A DNA stretch of 64,000 nucleotides from Pseudomonas sp. MM213 (GCF_020423045.1 NZ_CP081943.1:1798001-1862000); one strand, 5' to 3'; counted from the first letter of the stretch, positions 37,345 through 47,825 are shown. The notes: generated by a model from the sequence alone, not told the origin. Made by a program: numbers and translations.

Positions 37345-39426
37345 TCAGACGACAAAGTGCCTGACCATGCCATTCAGCTCGCTGGCCAAGCCGGCGAGCT
37401 CCCGACTGGAGGCCTGGCTCTGGTTGGCGCCGGCCGAGGCCTGCTGGGAAACGTCACGGATATTGAGCAGGTTGCGGTCCACTTCACGGGCCACATGGGA
37501 TTGCTCTTCGGTGGCACTGGCAATACACAGATTGCGTTCATTGATCTGGGCGATGTCAGCTACGATGGCATCGAGTGCCGCGCCTGCCGCACGGGCGACC
37601 TCCAGGGTCTCCCGGGTTTTACCGTTACTGCTTTGCATGGCGCGCAGGGTGCCGTGACTGCTTTTTTGCACCGAGCCGATGATGCTCTCGATCTGTTTGG
37701 TCGACTCCTGGGTTCGTTGCGCCAAGGCCCTGACCTCGTCGGCTACCACGGCGAACCCCCTTCCGCTTTCGCCCGCCCGAGCCGCCTCGATCGCCGCATT
37801 CAAGGCGAGCAAATTCGTCTGCTCGGCAATGCCGCGAATCACATCCAGCACCGAGCCGATATCCCCAATCTGGCCTGCCAGGGTTTGCAGGGCACCTGCG
37901 GTCTCTTCGATATCCCCGGTCAGCGATTCGATGGCGCCGACCGTACGGCTGACGCTCTCCTGCCCCTGGCGCGAGCGCTGGTCTGCAGCCTGGGTCACCT
38001 TCGAAGCCCAGGCGGCATCACGCGCCACGTCTTCGATCGCTCCCGTCATTTCGGTGACCGCCGTCGCCGCCTGGTCCAGTTCAGCGCTCTGGCGTTGCAC
38101 ACCACGGGTGGCGTCATCGGTCACTGCACTCAACTGAGCGGACGTCGTGGCCAGTCGCTCGGAAGAACTCAAGACCTGCGTGACCGTACTGCGCAGGTTA
38201 ACTTGCATGCGTTCGAGCGCCTGCAACAGGCGCGCCGCTTCATCCCTGCCGACGATATTCAGTGGTTGGGTCAGATCGCCCTTGGCGATACGTTCGGCGG
38301 CGGCCATGGCCATGGCCAACTGTGCAAGCAGACGCAGCACGATCAATGTCGCCAGCGTGCCGCCGGCCAACAACAGTGCCAACAGACCCGCGGACATCAG
38401 GACAAGGCGTTGCCGGTCGCTGTCACGGCGTTTTACCAGTGCCTCGTCGAGTGCCGTCAGCGCTGAACGGCCAAGGGCGTACAAATCGTCAACCGGTTTG
38501 TTGTATGCCGTCAGATAGTCGCCGACCGGGTACTCCAGCTTAAGCGCGTACAGGGCATCGCCAGGTTCGCTATTCCCTGCGGCGTTAACGCTGGGTGCGA
38601 AACTCAGGTCCATCTCGATCGCCGATACCAACTTCGCGTTGCTCAGTTCAAGCGCTCGCTGGATCTGCGGACCTGATGCCGTTAGCGGCGCTTCCAGCAG
38701 TGCCTTGAGTTCCGGTTCGGCAGCACTCGCCTTGCTCAAGGCACGCGCCGTCTTTTCAACGCTGCTCAGTGTCTGGGTGGCCAGGCCACGCAGGGCACCT
38801 TGTTGTTCGGGCAAGATCTGGCCCTGCGCCAAATACAGGCCACCGGCACTGCGCAACTGTCCCAACAACTCGGTGGTTTGCGGCAACTCGATCAAGGCGC
38901 CCGCCATCAGCGAGTACGTCTCTAACACTGGATCCAGGGACAATTTGAAGTGATCGAGCATGGCGTCTTCGATCAGCAGATAGGCTGCGATCAACTGGCT
39001 ATGCCGGTCCAGACTTTGCGAGCCCTTGATGGCGGCCTGATCGACCTGGCCGGCCAGCGCTTGCCATTGCTGCCGGGCCTGTCGCCAGGCAGCCAGAAGG
39101 CTGGGGGCGATTTGTGCCTCCTGCAAAACCTGCTCGGTTGCCTCGACAGCGCGATCCACTTCAGCCTGTTTGTCTGAACGGGCTTTGTTGAAGTCCCGAT
39201 TGCCGGTCAGCACGACGGACGCCAAGTCGCGATGCTGCTGCGTCAACTGGATCAGCTCGAGCAATGCCTGTACCGGACGTATACCCCGCAGCTCCTGATT
39301 GGTCTGGCGGCTATTGTGATACGCGCCCAGTACGTAGAGGCCGGTCGGGAGGGTGATCAGCGTCACGGCCAGCGAGCCGAGCAAGGCGAACTTGCCCGCG
39401 AATGTCAGGCGCTCAAGCACTTTCAT
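37345..39426 (-). CDS. Methyl-accepting chemotaxis protein with long periplasmic sensor
   Basis: 693 residues from the ATG at 39,426, which has a GGAG-type site upstream. An N-terminal membrane helix ([22 protein letters not shown]) is followed by a periplasmic, largely helical region of about 310 residues. A second helix ([21 protein letters not shown]) leads to a HAMP segment and a full signalling hairpin with tip [20 protein letters not shown] and [20 protein letters not shown]. The sensor region is longer than a four-helix bundle and fits a bimodular helical sensor. It is flanked by amino-acid and peptide catabolic operons, so it plausibly senses one of their substrates. Monocistronic by spacing. 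Confidence 0.93.
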   Translation of the reverse strand: MKVLERLTFAGKFALLGSLAVTLITLPTGLYVLGAYHNSRQTNQELRGIRPVQALLELIQLTQQHRDLASVVLTGNRDFNKARSDKQAEVDRAVEATEQVLQEAQIAPSLLAAWRQARQQWQALAGQVDQAAIKGSQSLDRHSQLIAAYLLIEDAMLDHFKLSLDPVLETYSLMAGALIELPQTTELLGQLRSAGGLYLAQGQILPEQQGALRGLATQTLSSVEKTARALSKASAAEPELKALLEAPLTASGPQIQRALELSNAKLVSAIEMDLSFAPSVNAAGNSEPGDALYALKLEYPVGDYLTAYNKPVDDLYALGRSALTALDEALVKRRDSDRQRLVLMSAGLLALLLAGGTLATLIVLRLLAQLAMAMAAAERIAKGDLTQPLNIVGRDEAARLLQALERMQVNLRSTVTQVLSSSERLATTSAQLSAVTDDATRGVQRQSAELDQAATAVTEMTGAIEDVARDAAWASKVTQAADQRSRQGQESVSRTVGAIESLTGDIEETAGALQTLAGQIGDIGSVLDVIRGIAEQTNLLALNAAIEAARAGESGRGFAVVADEVRALAQRTQESTKQIESIIGSVQKSSHGTLRAMQSSNGKTRETLEVARAAGAALDAIVADIAQINERNLCIASATEEQSHVAREVDRNLLNIRDVSQQASAGANQSQASSRELAGLASELNGMVRHFVV

Positions 39427-39613
39427 GGGGGAACTCCGGAAGGGTTGCGAGTGGCTAGCGGTTTTCTGAATAGGCGCAGTCAAGCCCGAGAAGGCTTTCT
39501 CAGCACTTCCCACACTGTCGGTTGCATTGAAGGGGGAAACTCTAGCTCGGGCGTCCTGCCATAACCGAGACACAAGCGTAATGTGCAAGTGTTCGGCGTA
39601 GGCAAACGGAACT

Positions 39614-40771
39614 CTAAAGCCGCATCGAGCCCAACAACCCTTGCAGAAAGTACTCACCGGCTTCCATCTGGCTGATCTCGATAAACTCGTCAGGTTTGTG
39701 TGCCTGTTCTATCGAGCCTGGACCACAGACCACCACTGGCACCTCCAGGCGCTGTTTGAACAACCCGCCCTCGGTGCCGAAGGAAACCTTGGCGGTGCCG
39801 GTATCCGGCGCGGCGAAGTTTTTCAGAAAACGCACCGCTTCGACGCTCGGGTGGGTGTCGAGACCCGGATAGACGTTCAGGGTCTCGATTTCGATATCCG
39901 CCACGCTGGACAGCTTTTTGGCTTCACGCACGATCACTTCAGCCCGCTCGCGCACCTGCTCCAGAAACTGATCCGGATCGTCCGCCGGCAAGTTGCGCAC
40001 TTCGAAATCCAGGGTACACAGGTTCGGCACGATGTTCAGCGCCTTGCCGCCGACAATCTGCCCGACATGCACGGTGCTGTAGGGCACGTCGTAATCGGCA
40101 TCCTGAGCGCCCTGCTCTTGCAGTTGCTGCTGGCTCTGACGCAGTGCCGCGATGAAATCGCAAGCCACGTGAATCGCATTGACCGAACGCGGTGCCAGCG
40201 ATGAATGCGCCTCCAGACCGCGACAGTAAGTGCGGTAAGAGCCCTTGCCCTTGTGGCCGAGCACGAACTGCATGTTGGTCGGCTCACCGATCACGCACAA
40301 AAACGGCCGCACCGGCGCCAGGTGCAGCACGTCGAGCAATCGGCGCACACCGACGCAACCGATTTCTTCATCGTGGGACAGCGCCAGTTGCAATGGCCGG
40401 TTCAATGAATGGTCGGCGGCATCGAGCATGGCGTCGATAGCCAGCGCGACAAAGCCCTTCATATCGCAACTGCCACGGCCATAAATCCGCCCGTCCTGCA
40501 CCGTCGCCTGAAACGCCGGGAAGGTCCAGGCCTGTCCCGCAGCGGGAACCACATCGGTGTGCCCGGACAGCAAAATCCCCGGCACTTCCCGTGGACCGGT
40601 ACTAGCAAACAGGTTGGCTTTTTTACCGGTGGAATCCTTGACGATCAACGACTCGATGCCCTTGGTCAGCAGCAGATCGCGCACGTACTCGATCAGGGCC
40701 ATGTTCGACTCCGAAGAGACGGTGTCAAAGGCCATCAAACGCTTGAGAATGTCCAGTACGCGGGTTTTCAT
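39614..40771 (-). CDS. ArgE-like M20 deacylase (acetylornithine deacetylase family)
   Basis: 385 residues of the M20/ArgE family. Metal ligands appear in [10 protein letters not shown] and [12 protein letters not shown]; the catalytic Glu pair in [36 protein letters not shown], the [16 protein letters not shown] dimer-domain His, and the late GTEGGLFKQ and [17 protein letters not shown] are conserved. It hydrolyses N-acetylornithine or a related N-acyl amino acid. It is last in a leftward operon with a dipeptide-type ABC transporter and amine oxidase, so a catabolic role on an imported N-acyl amino acid is more likely than arginine synthesis. Its ATG overlaps the TGA of the preceding remnant frame. 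Confidence 0.9.
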   Translation of the reverse strand: MKTRVLDILKRLMAFDTVSSESNMALIEYVRDLLLTKGIESLIVKDSTGKKANLFASTGPREVPGILLSGHTDVVPAAGQAWTFPAFQATVQDGRIYGRGSCDMKGFVALAIDAMLDAADHSLNRPLQLALSHDEEIGCVGVRRLLDVLHLAPVRPFLCVIGEPTNMQFVLGHKGKGSYRTYCRGLEAHSSLAPRSVNAIHVACDFIAALRQSQQQLQEQGAQDADYDVPYSTVHVGQIVGGKALNIVPNLCTLDFEVRNLPADDPDQFLEQVRERAEVIVREAKKLSSVADIEIETLNVYPGLDTHPSVEAVRFLKNFAAPDTGTAKVSFGTEGGLFKQRLEVPVVVCGPGSIEQAHKPDEFIEISQMEAGEYFLQGLLGSMRL

Positions 40772-41102
40772 GAGGCCTTGCTCCGTTGCTCGGCTGAAGA
40801 AGCGAACCGGTTGATGGAGAACAGTTCAATCGACGTGCTGCCGGTGCTGACCTGCACGCCGCTGACACCGCTCGCGGTATCACCCAGTACTTGCTGAAGT
40901 TTGATCCCCAGATACACCGGGATTTTCGCCCGGTACAGCTGCACCAAGAGTTTCATGCCCGCGACTGGCGCAACGCCGAGCCCTGGGTCAGCAGCGCGAC
41001 CATCAGGGTATCGCCCTGCAGCGCCTCGATGGGTGCGCCGTCCACCTGCAGTTTGACAGTGGGCCGGCCCTGCTCGGCCAGTCTTACGAAACGCCCGTTC
41101 AT
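40768..41102 (-). pseudogene. Deletion scar of a [2Fe-2S]/FAD dehydrogenase gene pair
   Basis: From an ATG at 41,102 the frame gives the start of a small [2Fe-2S] protein: MNGRFVRLAEQGRPTVKLQV, then LQGDTLMVALLTQGSALRQS. It nearly matches the first 47 residues of the intact protein at 53,237. It breaks off before the cysteines. In the neighbouring frame the sequence continues as GMKLLVQLYRAKIPVYLGI and LQQVLGDTASGVSGVQV, matching residues about 213-250 of the FAD subunit at 53,527. About 250 codons were lost between. The ATG overlaps the ATPase stop (ATGA), so the gene pair was translationally coupled to the transporter. Confidence 0.88.
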
Positions 41103-42943
41103 GCATAGGCTCCCATGGTCATGCTGTTGGAGTCCTGCTGGGTTTTCAGCAATTCGGCACTGTCGTGATGGCAAAGGATTTCACTGCCGCCCACAATCAT
41201 CCGACGGTCCGGCGGAACACAATTGCACAGGCCATCGACCCGCACAGGGCAACGATTGAGGAACGTGCACAGCCCAGGCACATTGGCTTTTGCACCAATG
41301 GACGGCAGCGTGGCGCAGGTCGTTGTGCCACAGCTTTCCAGCCAGCCCTGACGCAACTCCGGCACCGAATGGATCAACAAGTCGGTGTAGGGATGGAACG
41401 GTGCCTGGGCATACGATTGACGAGTGCCGGCCTGGATCTTGTGGCCGCTGTACATCACCACAATGTCGTCGCACAGCGCCCGGACCGTGGAGATGTCATG
41501 GCTGATGAACAGATAGGACACCCCCAGTTGCTGACGCAGGTCGCGCAATAGTTCGAGGATTGCTGCACCGACCACGGTATCCAGCGCCGAGGTCACCTCG
41601 TCGCACAGAATCAGATCCGGCTTGGCCGCCAAGGCGCGGGCCAGGTTGACCCGCTGCTTTTGCCCGCCGGACAGTTCGTTCGGGCGGCGTTCGGCCATGG
41701 TTCGCGGCAGACGCACCAGATCCAGCAGCTCGCCGATACGTTCTCGCAGCGCGGCACCCTTAAGACCGAAATACATCTTCAGCGGACGACTCAGAATCGT
41801 GCTGACGCTGTGCATCGGGTTGAGTGCGGTGTCGGCGTTCTGGAAGACCATTTGAATACGTCGGAACTGCTCGTCGGTGCGCGACGACAGGCTGCCACCC
41901 AAGGGCTGGCCATCGAAGGTCAGCCCGCCGAGGGCCGGCGCCAACAATCCGGCCACCACCCTCGCCAGGGTCGACTTGCCAGAACCCGACTCACCGATCA
42001 CCCCAATGGCCTGGCCTCTGCGAACCGTCAGGTCGATGTCTTCCAGCACGCGAATGGCCGGCATGCCTTGCGCGTTCTTGTTGCCGTAACCAGCGGTCAA
42101 GCCCTGGATAGTCAGTAAAGGCGTGTCTTCAGCGATGCCGCAGGGTGGACGGATAGTGGTGTCCGGCCGTGCTGCCGCCAGCAAGCTGCGGGTGTATTCG
42201 TGGGCCGGGCCTTTGAGCAATGGCGCCGTGGCACTCTGTTCGAAGATTTCGCCACCATTGAGCACCACGATCTGATCTGCCATCTGCGCCACTACGGCCA
42301 GATCGTGGGATACATAGACTGCCGTCGCGCCACGTTCACGTACCACCCGTTTGAAGGCACGCAGCACGTCGATCTGGGTCGTCACATCGAGTGCCGTGGT
42401 CGGTTCGTCGAGCACCACCAGCAGCGGATCGCTGATCAGTGCCATGGCCGCCATCACTCGTTGCAGTTGCCCGCCGGATACCTGATGCGGGTAGCGCTGG
42501 CCGATGCGATCGGGATCCGGCAGGGCCAGGTCGCGGAACAACTCGATGGCCTTTGCCTCAAGCGCGGCCTGGCTGCCCAGACCATGAATCAATGCGCCCT
42601 CCACCACTTGGTCGATGAGTCGTTTCGCCGGATTGAACGCCGCTGCGGCGCTCTGGGCGATATACGACACCCGGTTGCCCCGCAGGCCTTGAAGCTCGCC
42701 TTCGCTCAACGCCAGCATGTCGTGCTCGCCGATTTGCACCACGCCGCCCGCCAGTCGACAACCGCGCCGGGCATAACCGAGCAACGCCAGGGCGATGGTG
42801 GTCTTGCCGGAACCAGACTCGCCAATCAACGCCAGCACTTCACCTTTGGCCAAGGAGAAACTCACGCCCTTGACGATTTCCACCTCGCCACGCTCGCCAC
42901 AAGCGACCACGCGCAGGTTCTCGACTCGAATCAAATCACTCAT
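41099..42943 (-). CDS. Dipeptide/oligopeptide ABC transporter, fused double ATPase
   Basis: 614 residues with two complete ABC domains in one chain, like GsiA. Domain 1 has Walker A LIGESGSGKTTIALA, signature VSGGQLQRVMAAMALI and Walker B LLVVLDEPTTALDV. Domain 2 has IGVIGESGSGKSTLARV, LSGGQKQRVNLARAL and LILCDEVTSALD, where the usual EPTSALD proline is replaced by Val. The C-terminal cysteine-containing tail (PGLCTFLNRCPVRVDGLCNC) is the iron-sulfur-like motif common in Opp/Dpp ATPases. The ATG at 42,943 is preceded by GGGAGG and lies 1 bp from the permease stop. It powers import through the two permeases encoded upstream. Confidence 0.93.
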   Translation of the reverse strand: MSDLIRVENLRVVACGERGEVEIVKGVSFSLAKGEVLALIGESGSGKTTIALALLGYARRGCRLAGGVVQIGEHDMLALSEGELQGLRGNRVSYIAQSAAAAFNPAKRLIDQVVEGALIHGLGSQAALEAKAIELFRDLALPDPDRIGQRYPHQVSGGQLQRVMAAMALISDPLLVVLDEPTTALDVTTQIDVLRAFKRVVRERGATAVYVSHDLAVVAQMADQIVVLNGGEIFEQSATAPLLKGPAHEYTRSLLAAARPDTTIRPPCGIAEDTPLLTIQGLTAGYGNKNAQGMPAIRVLEDIDLTVRRGQAIGVIGESGSGKSTLARVVAGLLAPALGGLTFDGQPLGGSLSSRTDEQFRRIQMVFQNADTALNPMHSVSTILSRPLKMYFGLKGAALRERIGELLDLVRLPRTMAERRPNELSGGQKQRVNLARALAAKPDLILCDEVTSALDTVVGAAILELLRDLRQQLGVSYLFISHDISTVRALCDDIVVMYSGHKIQAGTRQSYAQAPFHPYTDLLIHSVPELRQGWLESCGTTTCATLPSIGAKANVPGLCTFLNRCPVRVDGLCNCVPPDRRMIVGGSEILCHHDSAELLKTQQDSNSMTMGAYA

Positions 42944-42944
42944 T

Positions 42945-43820
42945 TCAATGACCTCCCGCACGTCGACTGCGTCGCGACGCCAGCTGGTCGATCAGCAGAT
43001 TCACACCGATGGTCAGGGTGCCGATGGCCAAGGCCGGAATCACGATGGCCGGCGCGCCCTGGTTGAGGCCACCAATGTTTTCGCGAACCAGCGAGCCGAG
43101 GTCGGCATCTGGCGGTTGCACACCCAGACCTAGAAAGCTCATGCCACTGAGTAACAGCACGATGTAACCGAAACGCAAGCCCAGATCGGTCAACACGGGA
43201 TTGAGCATGTTCGGCAGGATTTCCATGCAAGCGACGTACAAACGGCGCTCGCCACGGGTACGGGCCACTTGCACGTACTCCAGGGCTTCGATGTTCACCG
43301 CCATGCTGCGAGCGACGCGGAAGGCGCCCGGGGTGTAGCTTATTACTGCAGTGCAGATCAGCAGTACCACCGAGGAACCGAAGGCCGAGACCATGATCAG
43401 CGCCAGCATTTTGCTCGGAATCGAGATAAAGGCGTCCATCAAGCGACTGATCATCTCGTCCAGCCACTTCGGTGCGACCACCGACAGCAAGGCGCAGAGG
43501 GTCCCAAGACCACTGGCGAGGACCGCCGAGACTAGCGCCAAGCCCACGGTAAATCGCGCCCCGATGAGAATTCGACTGAGCATGTCACGGCCCAGGTAAT
43601 CGGTGCCAAACGGGTAAGCCACGCTCAGGTTGTCGAAGACACTGTCAGAGATCACCTCCCCCACCGGGTGCGGCGCCAGCCACGGGCCGAAGATCGCCAC
43701 CAGCAACCACAGGAAACACATTGCAGCCCCGACCAGTCCCAGCAAGGACCGCCCACTGGACACCTTGTCGAGCACCCGATCGGGCGCAGCAGGCGTCGAC
43801 TTCACAGTGAGATTATTCAT
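42945..43820 (-). CDS. Dipeptide-type ABC transporter permease (DppC-like)
   Basis: 291 residues, about six membrane segments. The N-terminal helix GLVGAAMCFLWLLVAIFGPWL is followed by the hallmark FGTDYLGRDMLSRILIGAR of DppC/OppC. The EAA coupling loop reads EYVQVARTRGERRLYVACME and ILPNMLNPVL. The C-terminal SGMSFLGLGVQPPDADLGSL is also typical. Its ATG overlaps the preceding permease stop as ATGA (43,817-43,820), indicating translational coupling. It forms the membrane channel with the DppB-like partner. Confidence 0.93.
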   Translation of the reverse strand: MNNLTVKSTPAAPDRVLDKVSSGRSLLGLVGAAMCFLWLLVAIFGPWLAPHPVGEVISDSVFDNLSVAYPFGTDYLGRDMLSRILIGARFTVGLALVSAVLASGLGTLCALLSVVAPKWLDEMISRLMDAFISIPSKMLALIMVSAFGSSVVLLICTAVISYTPGAFRVARSMAVNIEALEYVQVARTRGERRLYVACMEILPNMLNPVLTDLGLRFGYIVLLLSGMSFLGLGVQPPDADLGSLVRENIGGLNQGAPAIVIPALAIGTLTIGVNLLIDQLASRRSRRAGGH

Positions 43821-44773
43821 TGATTTCTCAGCCTCGGATTGGACAGAATCGCGCACAGGTCGGCAATCAGCACCAACGTTAAATACGCCGTACAAAACAG
43901 CATGGTGCAGGCCTGGACCAGCGCCATGTCACGGTTAGTCACCGCATCGACCATCAGGCTGGCGATACCGGGGTAGTTGAAGATCGTCTCGACGATCACC
44001 ACCCCGCCCAGCAGGTACGACAGGCTCAGGGCGATGGCATTGGCAATCGGTCCGATCGCGTTGGGCAAGGCATGGCGCAGCACGATTCGCATCGGACTCA
44101 CGCCTTTGAGCCGGGCCATTTCCACGTAGGGACTGTCGAGCTGATCGATCACCGCCGCCCGGGTCATGCGGGCCATTTGCGCGACAATGACGCAGCACAG
44201 TGTCATCACCGGCAAAGCGTAGGTACGCATGAATTGCCAAGGCGAGGTGATCTCACTTGCATAGGACAGTGCCGACAACCAGCCCAGATTCACCGCAAAA
44301 ATCAGCACCGCCAGGGTAGCGACCAGAAACTCCGGTACGGCGACCATGGTCAAGGTGAAAAAGCTCAGGACACTGTCGATGCGCCCGCCCCGGCCCATGG
44401 CCGAACCGATGCCCAGGATCAATGCCACCGGCACTGACACCAGCGCCGTAGCAGCCGCCAGCATCAGAGTGTTGGGCACCCGTCCGGCCATCAACTCGCT
44501 GACCGGCATGGCGTTGGACACCGACAATCCCATGTCACCGCTGAGCAGGCTCATCAACCAGCGCAGGTAGCGCAACACACCGGGCTGATCCAGCCCCATT
44601 TTCAGGCGCAAGGCTGCCACCTGTTCCGGCGTGGCGAACTGCCCCAGAGACTGTTGCGCCGCGTCCCCCGGCAGCACCGCCGTGATGGCGAAAACCACCA
44701 TGGACACAATCAACAAGGTCACGATCGCCGCGCCCAGGCGCCGGCCGATCAACCACAGTGTGTTGCTATTCAT
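43817..44773 (-). CDS. Dipeptide-type ABC transporter permease (DppB-like)
   Basis: 318 residues. The DppB-family N-terminus is LGAAIVTLLIVSMVVFAITA, followed by LPGDAAQQSLG and LGLDQP-like spacing (KMGLDQPGVLRYLRWL). LSGDMGLSVSNAMPVSEL, the coupling loop YVEMARLKGVSPMRIVLRHA and LLGGVVIVETIFNYPGIASL are characteristic. The ATG at 44,773 has GAGGA upstream. Cytoplasmic membrane; second gene after the binding-protein gene in the transporter operon. Confidence 0.93.
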   Translation of the reverse strand: MNSNTLWLIGRRLGAAIVTLLIVSMVVFAITAVLPGDAAQQSLGQFATPEQVAALRLKMGLDQPGVLRYLRWLMSLLSGDMGLSVSNAMPVSELMAGRVPNTLMLAAATALVSVPVALILGIGSAMGRGGRIDSVLSFFTLTMVAVPEFLVATLAVLIFAVNLGWLSALSYASEITSPWQFMRTYALPVMTLCCVIVAQMARMTRAAVIDQLDSPYVEMARLKGVSPMRIVLRHALPNAIGPIANAIALSLSYLLGGVVIVETIFNYPGIASLMVDAVTNRDMALVQACTMLFCTAYLTLVLIADLCAILSNPRLRNQ

Positions 44774-44818
44774 CACCCAATCCTCATGCAATGTCGCTGC
44801 CGCAAAAACCCGACTTCA

Positions 44819-46456
44819 TCAAGCGTCTAGCCAGACCTGCTCGGAGAACATGTACCCCATGAAACCGCCCAGGGGATTGGTGCCATAGCCTTTGACCCGC
44901 TGGTCGACACCATCGATGTTGCTGATGAACACCGGAACGCCGATACCGCAGTGCTCGTGCACCAGGGTCTGCATGTCCGCATACATTTTGCTGCGTTTGG
45001 CGTCGTCGGTTTCACCGCGAGCGAGCACCAGCAACTGGTCAAACTGGTCGTTCTTCCAGCCGGACTCGTTCCAGGGCGCGCTCGACTGGAAGAACTGCGA
45101 GAACATCACGTCGGCGCTCGGCCGCGGGTTGATGTTGCCGAAACTCAGCGGGTGCTTCGCCCAGTGGTTGGACCAGTAGCCATCAGCCGGCAGGCGGTTG
45201 ACGTCGAGCTTGAGCCCGACCTGTTTGGCCGACTGCTGCAACAACACGGCAATGTCCACCGAACCGGTGGCGGCCGGCGATGCCACCAGCGGCATGGTGA
45301 TGCTTTCCATGCCGGCCTTCTTGAGCAGGAATTTGGCTTTTTCCGGGTCGTAGACCCGCTGTGGCAAGTCGGCGTTGAAGTAGCGCGAACCTGGGGAAAT
45401 CGGGTGGTCGTTACCGACCACGGCAAAGCCACGGAACACCGCCGATTTGACCTGTTCACGGTCCAGCAAGTATTTCATTGCCTGGGTGAATTCCGGGCTT
45501 TTACCGGGCAACTGATCCTGGCGGATGATCAGGTCGGTGTAGTTGCCCGATGGCGCAGCCACCACCCGATGCCCGGCGCTGGCCTTGATACGCACCGTCG
45601 AACGCGGGTTGACCTCATTGATGATCTGCACGTCGCCCGATAACAGGGCGTTAATCCGTGATGGCTCGTCGGCAATGCCGATAAATTCGATCTCGTCCAG
45701 ATAAGGCAAACCTGGTTTCCAATAATCGGTATTGCGCACGGCAATCGAGCGAACACCGGGTTTGAACTCCTTGGCCTTGAACGGCCCGGTACCAATGCCC
45801 AGGTTGAAATCGGTGGTGCCTTCGGGAACGATCATCAAATGCGAAACCGCGAGAATCGAAGGCAGCTCGGCATTCGGGCCGCTGAGACGAATCTGCACTT
45901 CATTGGTACCAGTGGCCTTGATCTCGGCGAACTGCTCCGCCAGCGGCATGACCTTGGAACCGGTGATTGGGTCCTTGTGCCGCAGTAGAGAAAATACCAC
46001 GTCGGCGGCTGTCAGCGCCTTTCCGTTGTGGAAGGTCACATCCTTGCGCAGGGTGATCACCCAGAGCGTGGCATCGGTGGTATCGATGCGCTCGGCCAAC
46101 TCCAGTTGCGGCACCATATGGCTGTCGAAACGGGTCAGGCCGTTATAGAACATGTAAATGCGCGTATAGTCGGTGGACGAGGAACCTTTGGCCGGATCCA
46201 GGGTATCAGCGGTGGAACTGGTCATGCCGGCGACACGAATCCGCCCACCCGGTTTGCCTTTGCCGGGGGTTGCAGCTTCTTCGGCGAAGAGCTTGCCAGC
46301 GGCACCGAACAGGCTGCCCGCGCCCGCCGCAGCCACACCGGCCAGGCCGAGCATTTGCAAGGCGTTACGGCGCGACATGCCGCGATTGAGGCCTTCGAAT
46401 ACCCGCAGGCTTTCCTGGCCGGAGATCAGTTGGGAGTCGATCTTGTTGTCAGTCAT
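44819..46456 (-). CDS. Periplasmic substrate-binding protein, family 5, with Tat signal
   Basis: 545 residues of solute-binding family 5 (DppA/OppA). The N-terminus is unusual: about 28 residues precede SRRNALQMLGLAGVAAAG, a twin-arginine motif followed by a weakly hydrophobic core and an Ala-rich cleavage region. The mature part has RIRVAGMTSSTADTLDPAKG, FYNGLTRFDSHMVPQLELAE, VTFHNGKALTAADVVFSLLR, GTGPFKAKEF and a long C-terminal lobe. It would capture a peptide-like, opine-like or N-acyl amino-acid ligand and deliver it to the two permeases. A Tat signal is uncommon for this family and implies export in a folded state. Confidence 0.92.
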   Translation of the reverse strand: MTDNKIDSQLISGQESLRVFEGLNRGMSRRNALQMLGLAGVAAAGAGSLFGAAGKLFAEEAATPGKGKPGGRIRVAGMTSSTADTLDPAKGSSSTDYTRIYMFYNGLTRFDSHMVPQLELAERIDTTDATLWVITLRKDVTFHNGKALTAADVVFSLLRHKDPITGSKVMPLAEQFAEIKATGTNEVQIRLSGPNAELPSILAVSHLMIVPEGTTDFNLGIGTGPFKAKEFKPGVRSIAVRNTDYWKPGLPYLDEIEFIGIADEPSRINALLSGDVQIINEVNPRSTVRIKASAGHRVVAAPSGNYTDLIIRQDQLPGKSPEFTQAMKYLLDREQVKSAVFRGFAVVGNDHPISPGSRYFNADLPQRVYDPEKAKFLLKKAGMESITMPLVASPAATGSVDIAVLLQQSAKQVGLKLDVNRLPADGYWSNHWAKHPLSFGNINPRPSADVMFSQFFQSSAPWNESGWKNDQFDQLLVLARGETDDAKRSKMYADMQTLVHEHCGIGVPVFISNIDGVDQRVKGYGTNPLGGFMGYMFSEQVWLDA

Positions 46457-46550
46457 ATCAGTTGTACCTGTCGAAAATGAGAAGGCTCGAGTGCTCCTGG
46501 TTATCCGGAGCGTCTGGAAACGCAAACGACGGTGACGCCACAACATCAAC

Positions 46551-47825
46551 TCAATGCAAATAATCCTGGAAGCGGTAATAGGCGCCCACGAACGGCAGGA
46601 ACCACGGTTTGCCGAAATGCCCGGGAATCGCCGGCCATTCGAGTTCGCGCCAAGGGTTGGCTTCGACGTTGCCGGCCATGACATCGGCCATGACCTGGCC
46701 CATGTGCACCGACATCTGCACGCCATGGCCGCTGTAGCCCATGGAGTGATAAATCCCGCCGTGTTGGCCGGCCCGGGGCAAGCGGTCGGACGTCATGTCC
46801 ACCAGTCCGCCCCAGCAGTAGTCGATCTTCACGTTGGCCAACTGCGGAAACATCTGCACCATCGCCGCTTGCAGCACTTTGCCGCTTTTGGCGTCATTGA
46901 CGCTGTCCGACATGGCGAACCGCGCACGGCCGCCAAACAGCAGGCGATTGTCCGGGGTCAGGCGGAAGTAGTTACCGATCATGCGGCTGGTGACATAGGC
47001 GCGGCGGCCCGGCAACAACTGCTCGATCAGTGACGGTGGAAGGACTTCGGTGGCAATCACAAAACTGCCCACCGGCACGATCCGTCGCCGATACCATCTC
47101 AGATCTCCGTGCTGACAGGCTCCAGTCGCCAACAGAACCTGTCCCGCCTGCAGCGAACCTTTGGTGGTATTGACCCGATAACCGTTGGCATTGGCTTGCC
47201 AGTCGCTCACCGCCGTATTCTCGTAGATCAACGCACCATAGCGGGCGGCGGCTTCGGCCAACCCGACGCCGAAACTCCCGACATGCATCTGCACGCCGTT
47301 GCGCTGCAGCAAGCCACCGTGGAACTGCGACGAATTGACTTCCGCACGGGTCTGCTCGGCGGTCAACAACTCGACATCGGCGTCGACTTCCCGGCGAATC
47401 AATTCACAGGTCCGCGCCAGCCCTTCGTAATGCAGTGGCTTGGCGGCGAGCTTCAGCTTGCCGTTACGCTTGAGGTCGCAGGCGATTTGCTCGTCTTCGA
47501 CTAGTGCAACCACGGTCTGCACAGCGTTTTCATAGGCTTGGTAGTAAGCCCTGGCCTTATCGGCACCAAGACTTGCGCTCAGAGCGGCATAGTCCTGGGC
47601 AACGCCGGTGTTGCACTGACCACCGTTGCGCCCAGAGGCCTCGCCGATCACTCGCCCACCTTCCAGCACCACCACGCTGGCCCCTTTCAAGGCCAATGCT
47701 CGGGCTGCCGACAACCCGGTGAAACCGCCGCCCACAATGGCAACATCCACCTGCTCAGGCAGCGCGCCTTCTTGCGTGCCGAGGAACACTGGTGCGGTAT
47801 CGAGCCAGTAAGATTCACTATGCAT
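46551..47825 (-). CDS. FAD-dependent amine oxidoreductase, PuuB/gamma-glutamylputrescine oxidase-like
   Basis: 424 residues. The ADP-binding motif is DVAIVGGGFTGLSAARALA near residue 30, followed by VLEGGRVIGEASGRNGGQCN, the loop where PuuB-type enzymes hold FAD. GYRVNTTKGSLQAGQVLLAT and WGGLVDMTSDRLPRAGQHGG, then YSGHGVQMSVHMGQVMAD, complete the DAO fold. The family oxidises gamma-glutamylputrescine and related secondary or primary amines. The ATG at 47,825 has AAGGGG upstream. It lies in the same operon as a dipeptide-type transporter and a deacylase, so its substrate probably arrives through that transporter. Confidence 0.88.
   Translation of the reverse strand: MHSESYWLDTAPVFLGTQEGALPEQVDVAIVGGGFTGLSAARALALKGASVVVLEGGRVIGEASGRNGGQCNTGVAQDYAALSASLGADKARAYYQAYENAVQTVVALVEDEQIACDLKRNGKLKLAAKPLHYEGLARTCELIRREVDADVELLTAEQTRAEVNSSQFHGGLLQRNGVQMHVGSFGVGLAEAAARYGALIYENTAVSDWQANANGYRVNTTKGSLQAGQVLLATGACQHGDLRWYRRRIVPVGSFVIATEVLPPSLIEQLLPGRRAYVTSRMIGNYFRLTPDNRLLFGGRARFAMSDSVNDAKSGKVLQAAMVQMFPQLANVKIDYCWGGLVDMTSDRLPRAGQHGGIYHSMGYSGHGVQMSVHMGQVMADVMAGNVEANPWRELEWPAIPGHFGKPWFLPFVGAYYRFQDYLH

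Noticed and set aside
36035..37657. A 540-codon plus-strand frame opposite succinate-semialdehyde dehydrogenase.
   Set aside because: Codon-bias shadow of the dehydrogenase and of the chemoreceptor 3' end.
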